Under the pieces are notes generated by a model that did not search any database, was not told where the DNA came from, and saw only the letters and a list, made by a program, of their open reading frames with translations. Below, piece after piece: positions 8,912-17,561 of a stretch of 64,000 bases of DNA. The first letter of the stretch is position 1, and every line of letters begins with the position of its first letter. Origin of the DNA: Virgisporangium ochraceum (GTDB lineage: Bacteria > Actinomycetota > Actinomycetes > Mycobacteriales > Micromonosporaceae). The position numbers and the translations under genes are program-made. The stretch is from assembly GCF_016863655.1 (NCBI RefSeq), contig NZ_BOPH01000053.1:146536-210535 (forward strand), in the 5' to 3' direction.

Positions 8912-9157
8912 ATGATCGACTCGATCGAGGCCGACGGCCCGGTGCCGAAGTACGTACAGCTGGCCGACATCCTCGAGCAGCGCATCACCGCCGGCGAACT
9001 GCTGCCCAACAAGCCGCTGCCGTCGGAGAAGTTCCTCATGGCCGAGTACGGCGTCGCACGCGGCACCGCCCGCCGCGCCGTCGAGGTTCTCCGCGATCGC
9101 GACCTGGTCTTCACCGTGCCGCAGCGCGGCACCTTCGTGAAGCCGAAAGACAGCTGA
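8912..9157 (+). CDS. Minimal GntR-family regulator (DNA-binding domain only)
   Basis: An 81-residue protein consisting of little more than the GntR winged helix-turn-helix: a short N-terminal strand (GPVPKYVQLADILEQRI), the recognition region (LPSEKFLMAEYGVARGTARRAVEVLRDRDL) and the wing (VFTVPQRGTFVKP). GntR regulators normally carry a C-terminal effector domain of 100 or more residues, and none is present here; the frame closes in a normal stop 15 bases before the next gene. It may bind DNA constitutively as a dimer or act with a partner. It probably controls itself and the transglutaminase-like gene downstream. Confidence 0.85.
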   Translation: MIDSIEADGPVPKYVQLADILEQRITAGELLPNKPLPSEKFLMAEYGVARGTARRAVEVLRDRDLVFTVPQRGTFVKPKDS

Positions 9158-9171
9158 CCCGCACCTGCCGC

Positions 9172-9960
9172 GTGGGCGCCGAACTCGTCTTCGACGTCAC
9201 CGAAGCGGCGTCCGTCGTGCTCCAGGTCGCGGTTCCCGGCGCGGCCGGAACGCTGCGCGTCCGGAGTGACGCGCGTGAGCTGCCCACCGGAACCCTGGAT
9301 GGCCACGGCCACCTGGTCGAGGCCGACCCCGGCACGGTGACCGTCTCCTACACGGCCACGGTCACCCTCGACGCCGACAGCCCGCCACCGGTGTCCATTG
9401 TGGACCGCTTCACCTCCCTCCTGCCCAGCCGCTACTGCCCCGCCGACCGCATGACCGGCTTCGCCCTGGACCGCTTCGGCCACCTCCCCCCGGCCGACCG
9501 CCCCGCCGCGATCCGCGCCTACGTCCACGACCACCTCGCCTACGTGTCGTCGGCGAGCGGCCCGAGCACCGACGCGGTCGACACGCTGCTGGCCGGCCAG
9601 GGCGTGTGCCGCGACTACGCCCACCTGATGGTCGCCCTGTGCCGGGCGGCCAACGTGCCGGCGCGGGTCACCTCGGTCTACGCCCCGGGCCTGTCGCCCA
9701 TGGACTTCCACCTCGTGGCCGAGACCGCCACCGGCCCCACCTGGCAGGTCTGGGACCCGACCGGCCTCGCCCCACGCCCGTCTCTGGTACGCATAGCCAT
9801 TGGCCGCGACGCCGCCGACGTGGCGTTCTCCACCGTCCTCTCGGGTGCCGCGTCCCTCCGTTCCCTCGAGGTGACCGCCGTCGTCGACGGCACCCTCCCC
9901 GACGACGACCACACGGCCGCCGCCTCCCTGGCGACGGTCACCCCTCCGCGATCTCGGTGA
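9172..9960 (+). CDS. Transglutaminase-like protein
   Basis: A 262-residue cytoplasmic protein. The first 90 residues form a beta-rich N-terminal domain, and about residues 100-210 are a transglutaminase-like (papain-fold) domain with the full catalytic triad in order: Cys in GQGVCRDYAHL, His in MDFHLVAE and Asp in WQVWDPTGLA. In this family the fold can act as a protease, amidase or peptide ligase; the substrate cannot be deduced. GTG 9172 follows the GntR gene by 14 bases, so the two are probably one operon. The end overlaps the histidine kinase gene on the other strand by 23 bases. Confidence 0.83.
   Translation: MGAELVFDVTEAASVVLQVAVPGAAGTLRVRSDARELPTGTLDGHGHLVEADPGTVTVSYTATVTLDADSPPPVSIVDRFTSLLPSRYCPADRMTGFALDRFGHLPPADRPAAIRAYVHDHLAYVSSASGPSTDAVDTLLAGQGVCRDYAHLMVALCRAANVPARVTSVYAPGLSPMDFHLVAETATGPTWQVWDPTGLAPRPSLVRIAIGRDAADVAFSTVLSGAASLRSLEVTAVVDGTLPDDDHTAAASLATVTPPRSR
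9393..9405. repeat. Copy of recurring palindrome, variant GTCCATTGTGGAC
   Basis: A near-copy of the 13-base motif GTCCAC-W-GTGGAC that recurs through the window, here inside the transglutaminase-like gene. It forces an ATT codon (Ile), which is rare in this GC-rich DNA. Confidence 0.5.
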
Positions 9961-11923
9961 CGCTCGACCGCCGAGGGTCTCCCGGCGGTGGGCACGGCAG
10001 TGTCATCTCCACCACGGTCGGTCCGCCGACCGGGCTCTCGATGGCGAGCGTTCCGTCGAAGGTGCCGAGCCTGCGCCGGATGCCCGCCAGGCCGGTGCCG
10101 TCGGCCGGGTCGGCCCCGCCCTTTCCGTCGTCCTCCACGCTCATGCGCAGCGCTCCGCCCGTGTACCCGATCGACACCGAGATCCCGCTCGCCCCGCTGT
10201 GCCGGACGGCGTTCGCCAGCGCCTCGGTGACCGCGAAGTACGCCGCCGACTCGACCGGCGCCGGCAGGCGACCGGCGGTGTCGACCTCCCTGTCGACGGC
10301 GACCCGCACCGGCAGCGGGGTGTCGAGGGCGATCGCGCGCACCGCGTCGCCGAGGCCGCGTTCGGACAGGACCGGCGGGTGGATGCCCCGGACCAGGTCG
10401 CGCAGGTCGGCCAGGGCGGTGGCCGACGTGGCCCGGGCCTGCCGGAGCAGTTCGCGGGCCGCGTCCGGGTCCCTGTCGAGCAACTGCTCGATCGTGCCCA
10501 GCGTGAGCCCCACGGCGATCATCCGGCTCTGGGCGCCGTCGTGCAGGTCGCGTTCGATGCGACGCAACTCGGCCGCCTGCGAGTCGACCGCGTCGGAGCG
10601 GGTCTCGGTGAGCCGGGCGACCCGCTGCGCGAGCCGCGCCGCCTCGGTGGGGCCGAGCAGCCACCGGCTGAACCGGGCGTGCGCCCGCAGCAGCGGCGGC
10701 GCCATCACCATGCCGACCGCACCGACCAGCAGCCCCGTGAACAGGCTCGTCCAGGGCGGCACCGAGTCGAACACGTCGGTGGCGGCCGTGACGATGTACC
10801 ACATGTACCAGGGCGTGACGAACGGCCCGCCGAACAACAGGATCGGCAGCCCCCACAGCGGCCAGACCAGCGGCTGCCACGTCATCCCGTAGATCCCGAA
10901 CATCACCAGCAGCACCGGCACGAGCAACGGCAGCGACACGACCGGGGCGGTCAGCGCCCACGCCAGGTCACGCCAGGTGGCCCGGTCGCTGGTGACCCAC
11001 TGCCAGCGCAGGTGCCGCAACGCGGTGGCCCGGTCGTCGGTGAGCAGGCGGCCGACCTTGTACCGCCCGTCGGCCTCCATCTCCAGCCGGAGCACCTGAG
11101 GCTGGTACGGCACGTCGATGCGGACGCCGGTCCACTCCCCGGCGAGGCGCCGGTACACGTTGGTGAGGTGCCGCCCGAGCGGTACCGACCAGGCCAGCCC
11201 GTAGCCGCCGGTCCAGAGCGTCATCGCCAGGTGCCACAGGCCGACGCCGAACGCGCCGAACGAGATGCCGACGAACCCCCCACCCTGCCAGACGGCGGCG
11301 TGCGTGCGCCGGATCCACCGCACCACCCGGACGTCGTGCCAGCGCGCCTTCTCGACCGGCCGCAGCATCCACCACGTGAACCAGCCGTGCAGGCGCAGCA
11401 CGACCGGCCCGGCGGCCACCCCGGCCCCGGCCATCCCCAGCCCCGCGGCGACCGCCGCCCCCGCCGGAAGCGAACTGCCCACCGCGCCCACGGCGACGGC
11501 CGGGCCTGCCAGCACCAGCGCGACCGGCACCGCGGCCAGCGCGCCACCGGTCGGCAGGTTCACGATGAGCCAGAACCAGTCGCGGGCGGTCGCCGGGTCG
11601 GCGGCCAGCCAGTTCGCCCGTTGCAGGAAGCGGGGCATCGTCGGCCGCTTGTACAACGAGCCGTCGTGCTCGTAGAGGCCGTCGGCCCGCGGCGTCGGCG
11701 GTGACGGTGGCGGCCGGTAGGGCACCGCCACGTGCACGCCGCTCCACCGGCCGGCGAGCGTGCGGGCGAGGTTGACCAGGGTGCGCGTGGCCTCGACGGT
11801 CGCGTTGTACGGGCCGACCAGGCACGCCGCACCGACCTGCACCGCGCCGGCGACGAACCCGGCCGCGGCCAGCGCCACGAGGGCGAGGCACTGGAGCGGC
11901 GCGAGGGCCAACCGGCGAATCAT
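9938..11923 (-). CDS. Orphan sensor histidine kinase with duplicated sensor module
   Basis: A 661-residue membrane kinase. Two copies of one module fill the N-terminal two thirds: each has a hydrophobic helix pair, then a soluble stretch beginning LAGRW-SGVHVAVPYRP (residues 57-70) or LAGEW-TGVRIDVPYQP (260-274), then an acidic D-G-x-Y segment and a tryptophan-rich (T)-ARDWFWL or TWRDLAWAL helix leading into more membrane segments. The phosphorylatable His461 is in RIERDLHDGAQSRM (HisKA_3), followed by an HATPase domain with the G box GTGLAGIRRRLG. No response regulator lies next to it, so its partner must be elsewhere. The layout recalls the Putative sensor (PF13796) kinases of actinomycetes. 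Confidence 0.88.
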   Translation of the reverse strand: MIRRLALAPLQCLALVALAAAGFVAGAVQVGAACLVGPYNATVEATRTLVNLARTLAGRWSGVHVAVPYRPPPSPPTPRADGLYEHDGSLYKRPTMPRFLQRANWLAADPATARDWFWLIVNLPTGGALAAVPVALVLAGPAVAVGAVGSSLPAGAAVAAGLGMAGAGVAAGPVVLRLHGWFTWWMLRPVEKARWHDVRVVRWIRRTHAAVWQGGGFVGISFGAFGVGLWHLAMTLWTGGYGLAWSVPLGRHLTNVYRRLAGEWTGVRIDVPYQPQVLRLEMEADGRYKVGRLLTDDRATALRHLRWQWVTSDRATWRDLAWALTAPVVSLPLLVPVLLVMFGIYGMTWQPLVWPLWGLPILLFGGPFVTPWYMWYIVTAATDVFDSVPPWTSLFTGLLVGAVGMVMAPPLLRAHARFSRWLLGPTEAARLAQRVARLTETRSDAVDSQAAELRRIERDLHDGAQSRMIAVGLTLGTIEQLLDRDPDAARELLRQARATSATALADLRDLVRGIHPPVLSERGLGDAVRAIALDTPLPVRVAVDREVDTAGRLPAPVESAAYFAVTEALANAVRHSGASGISVSIGYTGGALRMSVEDDGKGGADPADGTGLAGIRRRLGTFDGTLAIESPVGGPTVVEMTLPCPPPGDPRRSSVTEIAEG

Positions 11924-11938
11924 GGGTCCAGTCTCGGT

Positions 11939-11968
11939 GCTGGCCGGCCGCCCCGGAATGGGGCCAGC
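11939..11968 (-). terminator. Possible terminator of the amino-sugar operon
   Basis: Between the nagA stop and the kinase start the arms GCTGGCC (11939-11945) and GGCCAGC (11962-11968) can pair, with an inner CCCC/GGGG pairing. There is no T run, as is usual in GC-rich actinomycetes. Confidence 0.35.
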
Positions 11969-11989
11969 CGCCGGCTGTGGTGGGGGAAA

Positions 11990-13099
11990 CTACACCCAAC
12001 CGCCTGCGGACATCACCCGTCGCACCTCGAGGTCGTCGTCGACCAGCACCAGGTCGGCGTCGAACCCGACCGCGATCGACCCGCACCGGTCGGCGATGCC
12101 CAGCACCCGCGCCGGTTCCCCGGACGCCGCCCGCGAGGCCCGTTCGATCGTCATGCCGACCTCGCGCACCGCGTTGCGGAACGCGCCACCCATCGTGAGC
12201 GTGCTTCCGGCCAGCGCTCCGTCGCGGGCCAGCCGCGCCTCGCGGCCGCTGACGACCACGTCCTGCCCGCCGAGGACGTACCGCCCGTCGCCCTTGCCGG
12301 CCGCGTCGATGGCGTCGGTGACCAGCGCCAACCGCCCGTGCGCGACCAGCCGCACGGTGCCGGGGTGCAGGTGCACCCCGTCGTTGATGACCTCCAGCGT
12401 CACCCCGGCGTCGAGCGCGGCCGCGACCGGCCCGGGCTCGCGGTGGTGCAGCGGGCGCATGCCGTTGAACGCGTGCGTGAGCAGCGTGGCGCCGCGGGCG
12501 AACCCCGCGGTGGCCTCGGCGTAGGTGCCGTCGGTGTGCCCGACCGCCGCCACGACCCCCTCGTCGACCAGCCGCTCGATGAGGTCGAGCCCGCCGGGCA
12601 GCTCCGGCGCCACGGTGACCGCGCGGACGTGCCCCTGGCCCGCCTTCAGCAGCTCGGCCAGCGCCAGCGGATCGGGCGTCAGCAGGTGGTCGGGGTGCTG
12701 CGCACCGCACCGGACATGGGACAGGAACGGCCCCTCGAGGTGCGCGCCGAGGACGCTGCCGCCGGCGTCGGCGAGCGCCGCGATCCACCGCAGCTGCTCG
12801 CACATCCGCTCGATCGGCGCGGTGACCAGCGAGACCAGCGTGCGCGTGGTGCCCTGCGACCGGTGGAACGCCACCGCGGCCGCCAGCTCGTCGGGGCCGG
12901 CGGTGAAGTCGTACCCGCCACCGCCGTGGACGTGCAGGTCGATGAACCCGGGCACGAGGAAGCCGCCGCCCAGGTCTTCGGACGGCCCGTCGACCGGTCC
13001 GGTTCCCACGGCCGTGATCACGCCGTCGGACACCGACACCCACCCGTCGGGCAGCACCCCGTCGGGCGTCACCACCGACGCTCCACTGTAGACAGTCAT
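11990..13099 (-). CDS. nagA: N-acetylglucosamine-6-phosphate deacetylase
   Basis: A 369-residue amidohydrolase that removes acetate from GlcNAc-6-phosphate to give glucosamine-6-phosphate. The metal and catalytic residues of NagA can be seen in order: HVHGGGG after PGFIDL (HxH), Glu in GAHLEGPFL, His in VGHTDG, His in LTHAFNGM and the catalytic Asp in VTDAIDAAG. The ATG at 13099 overlaps the stop of the ROK kinase gene (ATGA). It is the last gene of the dasR-nagZ-SIS-murQ-ROK-nagA operon and therefore likely under DasR control. The gene has normal length and no defects. Confidence 0.93.
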   Translation of the reverse strand: MTVYSGASVVTPDGVLPDGWVSVSDGVITAVGTGPVDGPSEDLGGGFLVPGFIDLHVHGGGGYDFTAGPDELAAAVAFHRSQGTTRTLVSLVTAPIERMCEQLRWIAALADAGGSVLGAHLEGPFLSHVRCGAQHPDHLLTPDPLALAELLKAGQGHVRAVTVAPELPGGLDLIERLVDEGVVAAVGHTDGTYAEATAGFARGATLLTHAFNGMRPLHHREPGPVAAALDAGVTLEVINDGVHLHPGTVRLVAHGRLALVTDAIDAAGKGDGRYVLGGQDVVVSGREARLARDGALAGSTLTMGGAFRNAVREVGMTIERASRAASGEPARVLGIADRCGSIAVGFDADLVLVDDDLEVRRVMSAGGWV

Positions 13100-14058
13100 C
13101 GCGTTCCCCCCGTGGCCGCCGGGACCCGTCCCGACGCGTTCCTGGCCGTCCAGGCGAGCAGCGCCGCGCCGCGCCAGCCCGCGTCGGTGCCCAGCACCGA
13201 CAGTTCGATCGGCGGCGGCGGGCGCCAGGCCAGCCGCGCGGTGAGCCGGGCCGACAGCGGACGCAGCAGCGTGTCGCCGGCCCGCGCCAGCCCGCCGCCG
13301 AGCACGATGACGCCCGGGTCGACGAGCAGCGTGGTGGTGGCGAGCGCCACCGCCAGCGCCTCGACCGCCTGCTCCCACACGGCGTCGGCCGCCGGGTCGT
13401 TCCCGAGCCGGGCCACGACGTCGTCGGACCCGGCGACCACCGTGCCCGTGCGCGCGGTGTACCGCCGGGCGATCGACGCCGCCGACGCGTAGGTCTCCAG
13501 GCACCCGATCTGGCCGCAGGCGCACCGGTCGCCGTCGGGGTACACCGGGATGTGGCCCAGCTCGCCGGCCCCGCCCGCGCTGCCGGCCGCCACCACGCCG
13601 GAGCGCACGTGTCCGGCGCCGATGCCGGTGCCGAGCGCCACGAAGAAGCAGTCTGAGCTGCGGTTCTCACCGAACTCGGCCTCCGCGAGGGCGGCGCCGG
13701 CCGCGTCGTGCTCGACCGCCGCCGGCACGCCCAGCGTCGCGGTCAGCTCACGGGCCAACGGGACGTCGTTCCAGCCGCCGAGGTTCGCCGCGAACTTCAC
13801 GACCCCCTCGTACACCTGCCCCGGTGTGACCGCCGCCGCCCCTACCACCCGGGCGGGTGCCGCCGCAGCGAGGTCGGCCGCGAGCCGGAGCACCGCCGCG
13901 AGCACCGCGGCGCCACCCTCGGCCGCGGGAGTGGGAGCGTCGAGCCGTGCCAGCGCCGACCCCCGCGCATCGACCAGCGCACCCTTCATCGAGGTGCCGC
14001 CCAGGTCGATGGCAACAACCGCTGTGCCTGAGGCGTCCGGGGGCGGCGTCGCCATCAC
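13096..14058 (-). CDS. ROK-family sugar kinase, probably N-acetylglucosamine kinase
   Basis: A 320-residue ASKHA-fold kinase. The ATP motif DLGGTSMKGAL is at residues 18-28, the catalytic Asp is in VEHDAAGAA, and the ROK zinc signature CACGQIGCLETY is present. Placement between murQ and nagA argues for phosphorylation of free GlcNAc (or a related amino sugar such as MurNAc) to the 6-phosphate that NagA or MurQ then uses; glucose kinase activity cannot be excluded. Two starts are possible: GTG 14058 (GTGA overlap with murQ) or ATG 14055 (TGATG overlap). It has no N-terminal helix-turn-helix, so it is an enzyme and not a ROK repressor. Confidence 0.88.
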   Translation of the reverse strand: MMATPPPDASGTAVVAIDLGGTSMKGALVDARGSALARLDAPTPAAEGGAAVLAAVLRLAADLAAAAPARVVGAAAVTPGQVYEGVVKFAANLGGWNDVPLARELTATLGVPAAVEHDAAGAALAEAEFGENRSSDCFFVALGTGIGAGHVRSGVVAAGSAGGAGELGHIPVYPDGDRCACGQIGCLETYASAASIARRYTARTGTVVAGSDDVVARLGNDPAADAVWEQAVEALAVALATTTLLVDPGVIVLGGGLARAGDTLLRPLSARLTARLAWRPPPPIELSVLGTDAGWRGAALLAWTARNASGRVPAATGGTR

Positions 14059-14972
14059 GAGACCCCGGACTCTTCGGAGGCCTCGGCGATCGCGGCGCGC
14101 AGCGTGGGGTGGAGGGTGGCCAGCTCGCCGGCGCGGTCGGGGGCCAGGCCGGTGAGCAGCGTCAGCACCGCGGCCCGGGCGTTCCAGCCGCAGGCCTCCA
14201 GGGCGGCACGCGCCGCGTCGAGCGGGCAGCCGGTGATCGCGGCGACCTGGCCGGCGCTGCGCTCGCGCAGCTTCAGGTTGGCCGGCACCACGTCGATCAT
14301 GAAGTTGTCGTGGACGCGGCCCAGCCGCACCATCGTGGCGGTGGTGAGCGCGTCGAGCGCCAGCTTGGTGGCGGTGCCGGCGGTCAACCGGGTGGACCCG
14401 TGGAGCGCCTCCGGCCCCATCGGCACCTCGACCGCGACGTCGGCCAGGTCGGCCAGCGGCGAGCCCGACGACGTCGTGACGCTGACGACCGCCATCCCCA
14501 TCTCGACCGCCCGACCCGCGGCCGCCACCGTGTACGGGGTGCGTCCGCTCGCAGCGACGGCGATCAGCACGTCGCCGGCGCCGACCCCGGTGGCGAGCAG
14601 GTCGCGCTGCCCGGCCCCGGTGTCGTCCTCGTCCCAGTCGGTGCCGGCGAGGCCGCTGCGCCCGGCACCCGCGGTGACGCCCACCACCGTGCCCTCGGCC
14701 AGCCCGAACGTGCCCGGCAGCTCGGCGGCCTCGAGCACGGCCAGCCGGCCGGAGGTACCGGCGCCCAGCAGCACCAGCCGCCCACCGACCGACATCCGCG
14801 CGGCGATGAGATCGGCGGCCTTCGCGATCGCCGGCACCGCCGAACGCACCGTGGGAAGCACCCGTTCCTCGGCCGCGAGCAGCCGCTCGACCACGCCCGC
14901 GGCGGGCAGGAGGTCCAGCGCCGCCTCGTCGGCGGACACCTCCTCAGACACCTCAGACATGGCTCCAGTCAT
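14055..14972 (-). CDS. murQ: N-acetylmuramic acid 6-phosphate etherase
   Basis: A 305-residue SIS-fold lyase that cleaves the D-lactyl ether of MurNAc-6-phosphate, giving GlcNAc-6-phosphate for NagA in peptidoglycan recycling. The MurQ signatures are present: LLGAGTSGRLAVLEAAE, an acidic GTDWDEDD segment, VAASGRTPYTVAA and the C-terminal NFMIDVVPANLKLRER. Three ATGs lie close together; I chose 14972 because an AGGAG ribosome site lies six bases upstream, while 14990 has none. A UBA-like helical C-terminus is also usual for the family. It sits 40 bases after the SIS gene. Confidence 0.93.
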   Translation of the reverse strand: MTGAMSEVSEEVSADEAALDLLPAAGVVERLLAAEERVLPTVRSAVPAIAKAADLIAARMSVGGRLVLLGAGTSGRLAVLEAAELPGTFGLAEGTVVGVTAGAGRSGLAGTDWDEDDTGAGQRDLLATGVGAGDVLIAVAASGRTPYTVAAAGRAVEMGMAVVSVTTSSGSPLADLADVAVEVPMGPEALHGSTRLTAGTATKLALDALTTATMVRLGRVHDNFMIDVVPANLKLRERSAGQVAAITGCPLDAARAALEACGWNARAAVLTLLTGLAPDRAGELATLHPTLRAAIAEASEESGVS

Positions 14973-15012
14973 GGCGGCTCCTGTAGTCATCGGGTACCGG
15001 TCGACGCCGGTG

Positions 15013-16062
15013 TCATCGTGTTCTGGTGACCTTCGACAGGCCGCGCGGCCGGTCGGGATCGGTGCCGCGGTCGACCGCGAGCCGCCAGGCGAGCTGCTGC
15101 AGCGGAAGGATCTCGAGCACCGGGTTGAGCTCTTCGGGCACGCCGGCCGTCGCGACGGGAAGGTCGCCGTCGCCGACGACCAGGACGTCGACGCCGGACT
15201 CCCGCAGCTGGGCGACGACCGGGCGCGACGCCGCGCCACCCTGGCCGGGCGAGACGACCGCGATCAGCGGGACGTCGGGGCCGAGCATCGCCACCGGCCC
15301 GTGCAGCAGGTCGGCCGTGGAGTACGCGTGGGCGGAGAGGTAGCTGGTCTCCATGAGCTTCAACGCACCCTCGCACGCGGCCGGGTACGAGTAGCCGCGA
15401 CCGGTGGTGACCAGGCGGCTGGCGAACCGGTACCGGGCGGCCGCGGCGTGCACGCCGTCGGAGCCGGCGAGCGTCTTCTCCGCGGCCTCGGGCAGCCCCT
15501 GCGCCGCCTCGCCCGGGTTGGTGCCACCGGCGAGCAGGAGGTACAGGCCGAGCAGCTCGGCGGTGTACGTCTTGGTGGCGGCGACCGCGATCTCCGGGCC
15601 CGCCTGGAGGTCGACCGCGAACTCGGCGGCCTTCGCCAGGTCGGACCCGCCGTTGTTGGTGACGCTGACCGTGGTGGCTCCGCACTCGCGGGCCATCACC
15701 ATCGACTCCACCATGTCCGGCGACCCGCCGGACTGGCTCACCGCGACGTACAGCACGTCGGTGAGGTCGGGCCGGACCCCGTACACGGTCATCGTCGACG
15801 GCGACACCTGCCCGACCGGCAGCCGGCGCGTGATCTCGACGAGGTACTTGGCGTACAGGGCCGCGTGGTCGCTCGTGCCGCGCGCGGCGAGCAGCACGAA
15901 CCGCGGGGCACGGCGCTCCAGCGCGGCGGAGACCTCGGCGATCTCCGGTGCGCGTGCGAGCAGTCGGGCGAGAACGGCGGGTTGTTCGGCGATCTCGGCG
16001 GCCATCAGTCCACCAGGAGATCCACCAGGTGAGCCACCAGGAATGTCCGTCACACCCAACAT
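15013..16062 (-). CDS. SIS-domain glucosamine-6-phosphate deaminase (NagB-II type)
   Basis: A 349-residue protein equal to the isomerase half of GlmS, with two SIS domains (about residues 50-190 and 200-335). The phosphosugar loops LAARGTSDHAA and VSQSGGSPDM are visible, as are EIAVAATKTYTA and the C-terminal DRPRGLSKVTRT, like the DxPRxLxKxVT ending of GlmS. Without the glutaminase half such proteins work as deaminases (NagB-II), turning glucosamine-6-phosphate into fructose-6-phosphate and ammonia; this fits its place between nagZ and murQ-nagA, an operon otherwise without nagB. A dre-like operator lies directly upstream. Confidence 0.88.
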   Translation of the reverse strand: MLGVTDIPGGSPGGSPGGLMAAEIAEQPAVLARLLARAPEIAEVSAALERRAPRFVLLAARGTSDHAALYAKYLVEITRRLPVGQVSPSTMTVYGVRPDLTDVLYVAVSQSGGSPDMVESMVMARECGATTVSVTNNGGSDLAKAAEFAVDLQAGPEIAVAATKTYTAELLGLYLLLAGGTNPGEAAQGLPEAAEKTLAGSDGVHAAAARYRFASRLVTTGRGYSYPAACEGALKLMETSYLSAHAYSTADLLHGPVAMLGPDVPLIAVVSPGQGGAASRPVVAQLRESGVDVLVVGDGDLPVATAGVPEELNPVLEILPLQQLAWRLAVDRGTDPDRPRGLSKVTRTR

Positions 16063-16072
16063 CCTACCGCAA

Positions 16073-16088
16073 GGTGGTCCATACCAGT
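16073..16088 (-). promoter_or_regulatory. DasR operator (dre-like site) before the SIS-murQ-ROK-nagA genes
   Basis: The 12-base core TGGTCCATACCA (16075-16086) matches the DasR consensus TGGTCTAGACCA at 10 of 12 positions and is a dyad apart from its centre. It fills the 26-base gap between the nagZ stop and the SIS gene start, so it may give the four downstream genes their own DasR-controlled promoter. The consensus is from knowledge of the Streptomyces DasR regulon; binding here is inference. Confidence 0.6.
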
Positions 16089-17561
16089 CTAGTCCTGAGG
16101 TGACATGTCACGGCCCGCGAGCAACTCGGCAGCCACCCGCAGGTTGGGTCGCGCCGCGCCGCCGACCAGCACGTACGGGCCGGCGCCGAGGTCGGCCGGC
16201 CGCGGCAGGCCCAGGTCGACCAGCACCGCGTCGGGCGCCGACGCCCGCACGTGGTCGAGCACCTCGCGCTGCCAGGCGTGCCGCGGCACGTCACGGCCGA
16301 CCACCACCACCGGGTGCCCGCCCGCCTTGCCCAGCGCGTCGGCGAGCCCGTCGTCGGACGGCGACGTCACGCGCACCGTCACCACCGGCGCCACACCCAG
16401 CGCGGCCAGCGGACCGGCGAGGTCCCACCGCGCCCGGCCCACCGCGAGGTTGGTCTCTCCGCGCAGCTCCACCAGCACCGGACCGGTGTCGAGCGGCACG
16501 AGGTCACGCACGAGGGCGGCCCGGCGCGTCGCGGAGTAGCCCGCACCACCGTCGCCCTCCGCTCCCGCCGACGGCGCCGACGCGACCCAGCCGTGCAGGG
16601 CGTCGACCCGCGCCGCCGCCTCCTCCAGCCGGTCGACCGTCAACGCCCCGTCGCGGACCGCCCCGACGATCGCCGCCAGCGCGTTCCGGTACGTGGCCTC
16701 GCCGTCGCGCGCGCCGAGGCACAGCAGGTCGGCTCCGGCGGCGATCGCCAGCGGAGCGGCCTGCGCCGCGCCGTACGTGGCCGCGATCGCCTCCATCTCC
16801 AGCGCGTCGGTGATCACCGCGCCGTCGAAGCCCAGCTCCTCGCGCAGGAGGCCGACCAGGATGCGCCGGCTCAGCGTCGCCGGCAGGTGCGGGTCGAGCG
16901 CCGGGAACCGGATGTGCGCGGTCATCACCGTGCGCGCACCGGCCCGGATGGCCGCGGCGAACGGCGGCAGGTGGACCCGCCGCCACTCCTCCTCGTCGAG
17001 GGCGACGACGGGCAGTTCGTGGTGCGAGTCGGCGCTGGTGTCGCCGTGTCCGGGAAAGTGCTTCACGCAGGCGGCCACGCCCTGCGCCTGCAGCCCCTCG
17101 ACGTAGGCGACGGTGTGCCGGCTCACCCGCTCCGGCTCCGCGCCGAAGGCGCGCACGCCGATCACGGGGTTCGCCGGGTTCGAGTTCACGTCGGCGTCGG
17201 GCGCGAGGTTCAGAAGAACATGGGACCGGCGCAGCCGCGCCCCGATCGCCGCGGCGACCGCCCGGGTGGCGGCGACGTCGTCGGCCGCGCCCAGCACGTA
17301 GTTCCCGGGTGTCGGGCTGCCGGTGGTGTAGTGCAGGCGGGTGACGTCGCCACCCTCCTCGTCGACGGCGAGCAGCGCGTCGCCGCGCTCACGAACCTCG
17401 CCGGCGAGGCGGGCCGCGTCGTCGTCGGACCGGATGTTGTCGCCGTACAGGACGACCCCGCCGAGCCCGGGCGCGGCCTCACGCACCCAGGTGGGCACGG
17501 ACTGCCCGTCGAACCCGACGAGCAACGTGCGCGCGGCAAGCCGTTCGACCTGCTCGCTCAC
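16089..17561 (-). CDS. nagZ: Beta-N-acetylhexosaminidase, GH3 NagZ type
   Basis: A 490-residue glycosidase without a signal peptide, so probably cytoplasmic. The NagZ signature KHFPGHGDTSADSHHELP near residue 167 supplies the His-Asp dyad that serves as acid-base, and the nucleophile is the Asp of VITDALEMEAI near residue 248. In this family the enzyme releases GlcNAc from muropeptides or chitobiose, feeding the enzymes encoded downstream. The C-terminal 150 residues form an extra alpha/beta domain found in longer Gram-positive members. The GTG start overlaps the dasR stop (GTGA). Confidence 0.9.
   Translation of the reverse strand: MSEQVERLAARTLLVGFDGQSVPTWVREAAPGLGGVVLYGDNIRSDDDAARLAGEVRERGDALLAVDEEGGDVTRLHYTTGSPTPGNYVLGAADDVAATRAVAAAIGARLRRSHVLLNLAPDADVNSNPANPVIGVRAFGAEPERVSRHTVAYVEGLQAQGVAACVKHFPGHGDTSADSHHELPVVALDEEEWRRVHLPPFAAAIRAGARTVMTAHIRFPALDPHLPATLSRRILVGLLREELGFDGAVITDALEMEAIAATYGAAQAAPLAIAAGADLLCLGARDGEATYRNALAAIVGAVRDGALTVDRLEEAAARVDALHGWVASAPSAGAEGDGGAGYSATRRAALVRDLVPLDTGPVLVELRGETNLAVGRARWDLAGPLAALGVAPVVTVRVTSPSDDGLADALGKAGGHPVVVVGRDVPRHAWQREVLDHVRASAPDAVLVDLGLPRPADLGAGPYVLVGGAARPNLRVAAELLAGRDMSPQD

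Noticed and set aside
10968..13670. 900-codon minus-strand frame across the kinase, nagA and ROK genes
   Set aside because: Shadow frame; the real genes in the neighbouring frame have catalytic motifs and coupled starts.
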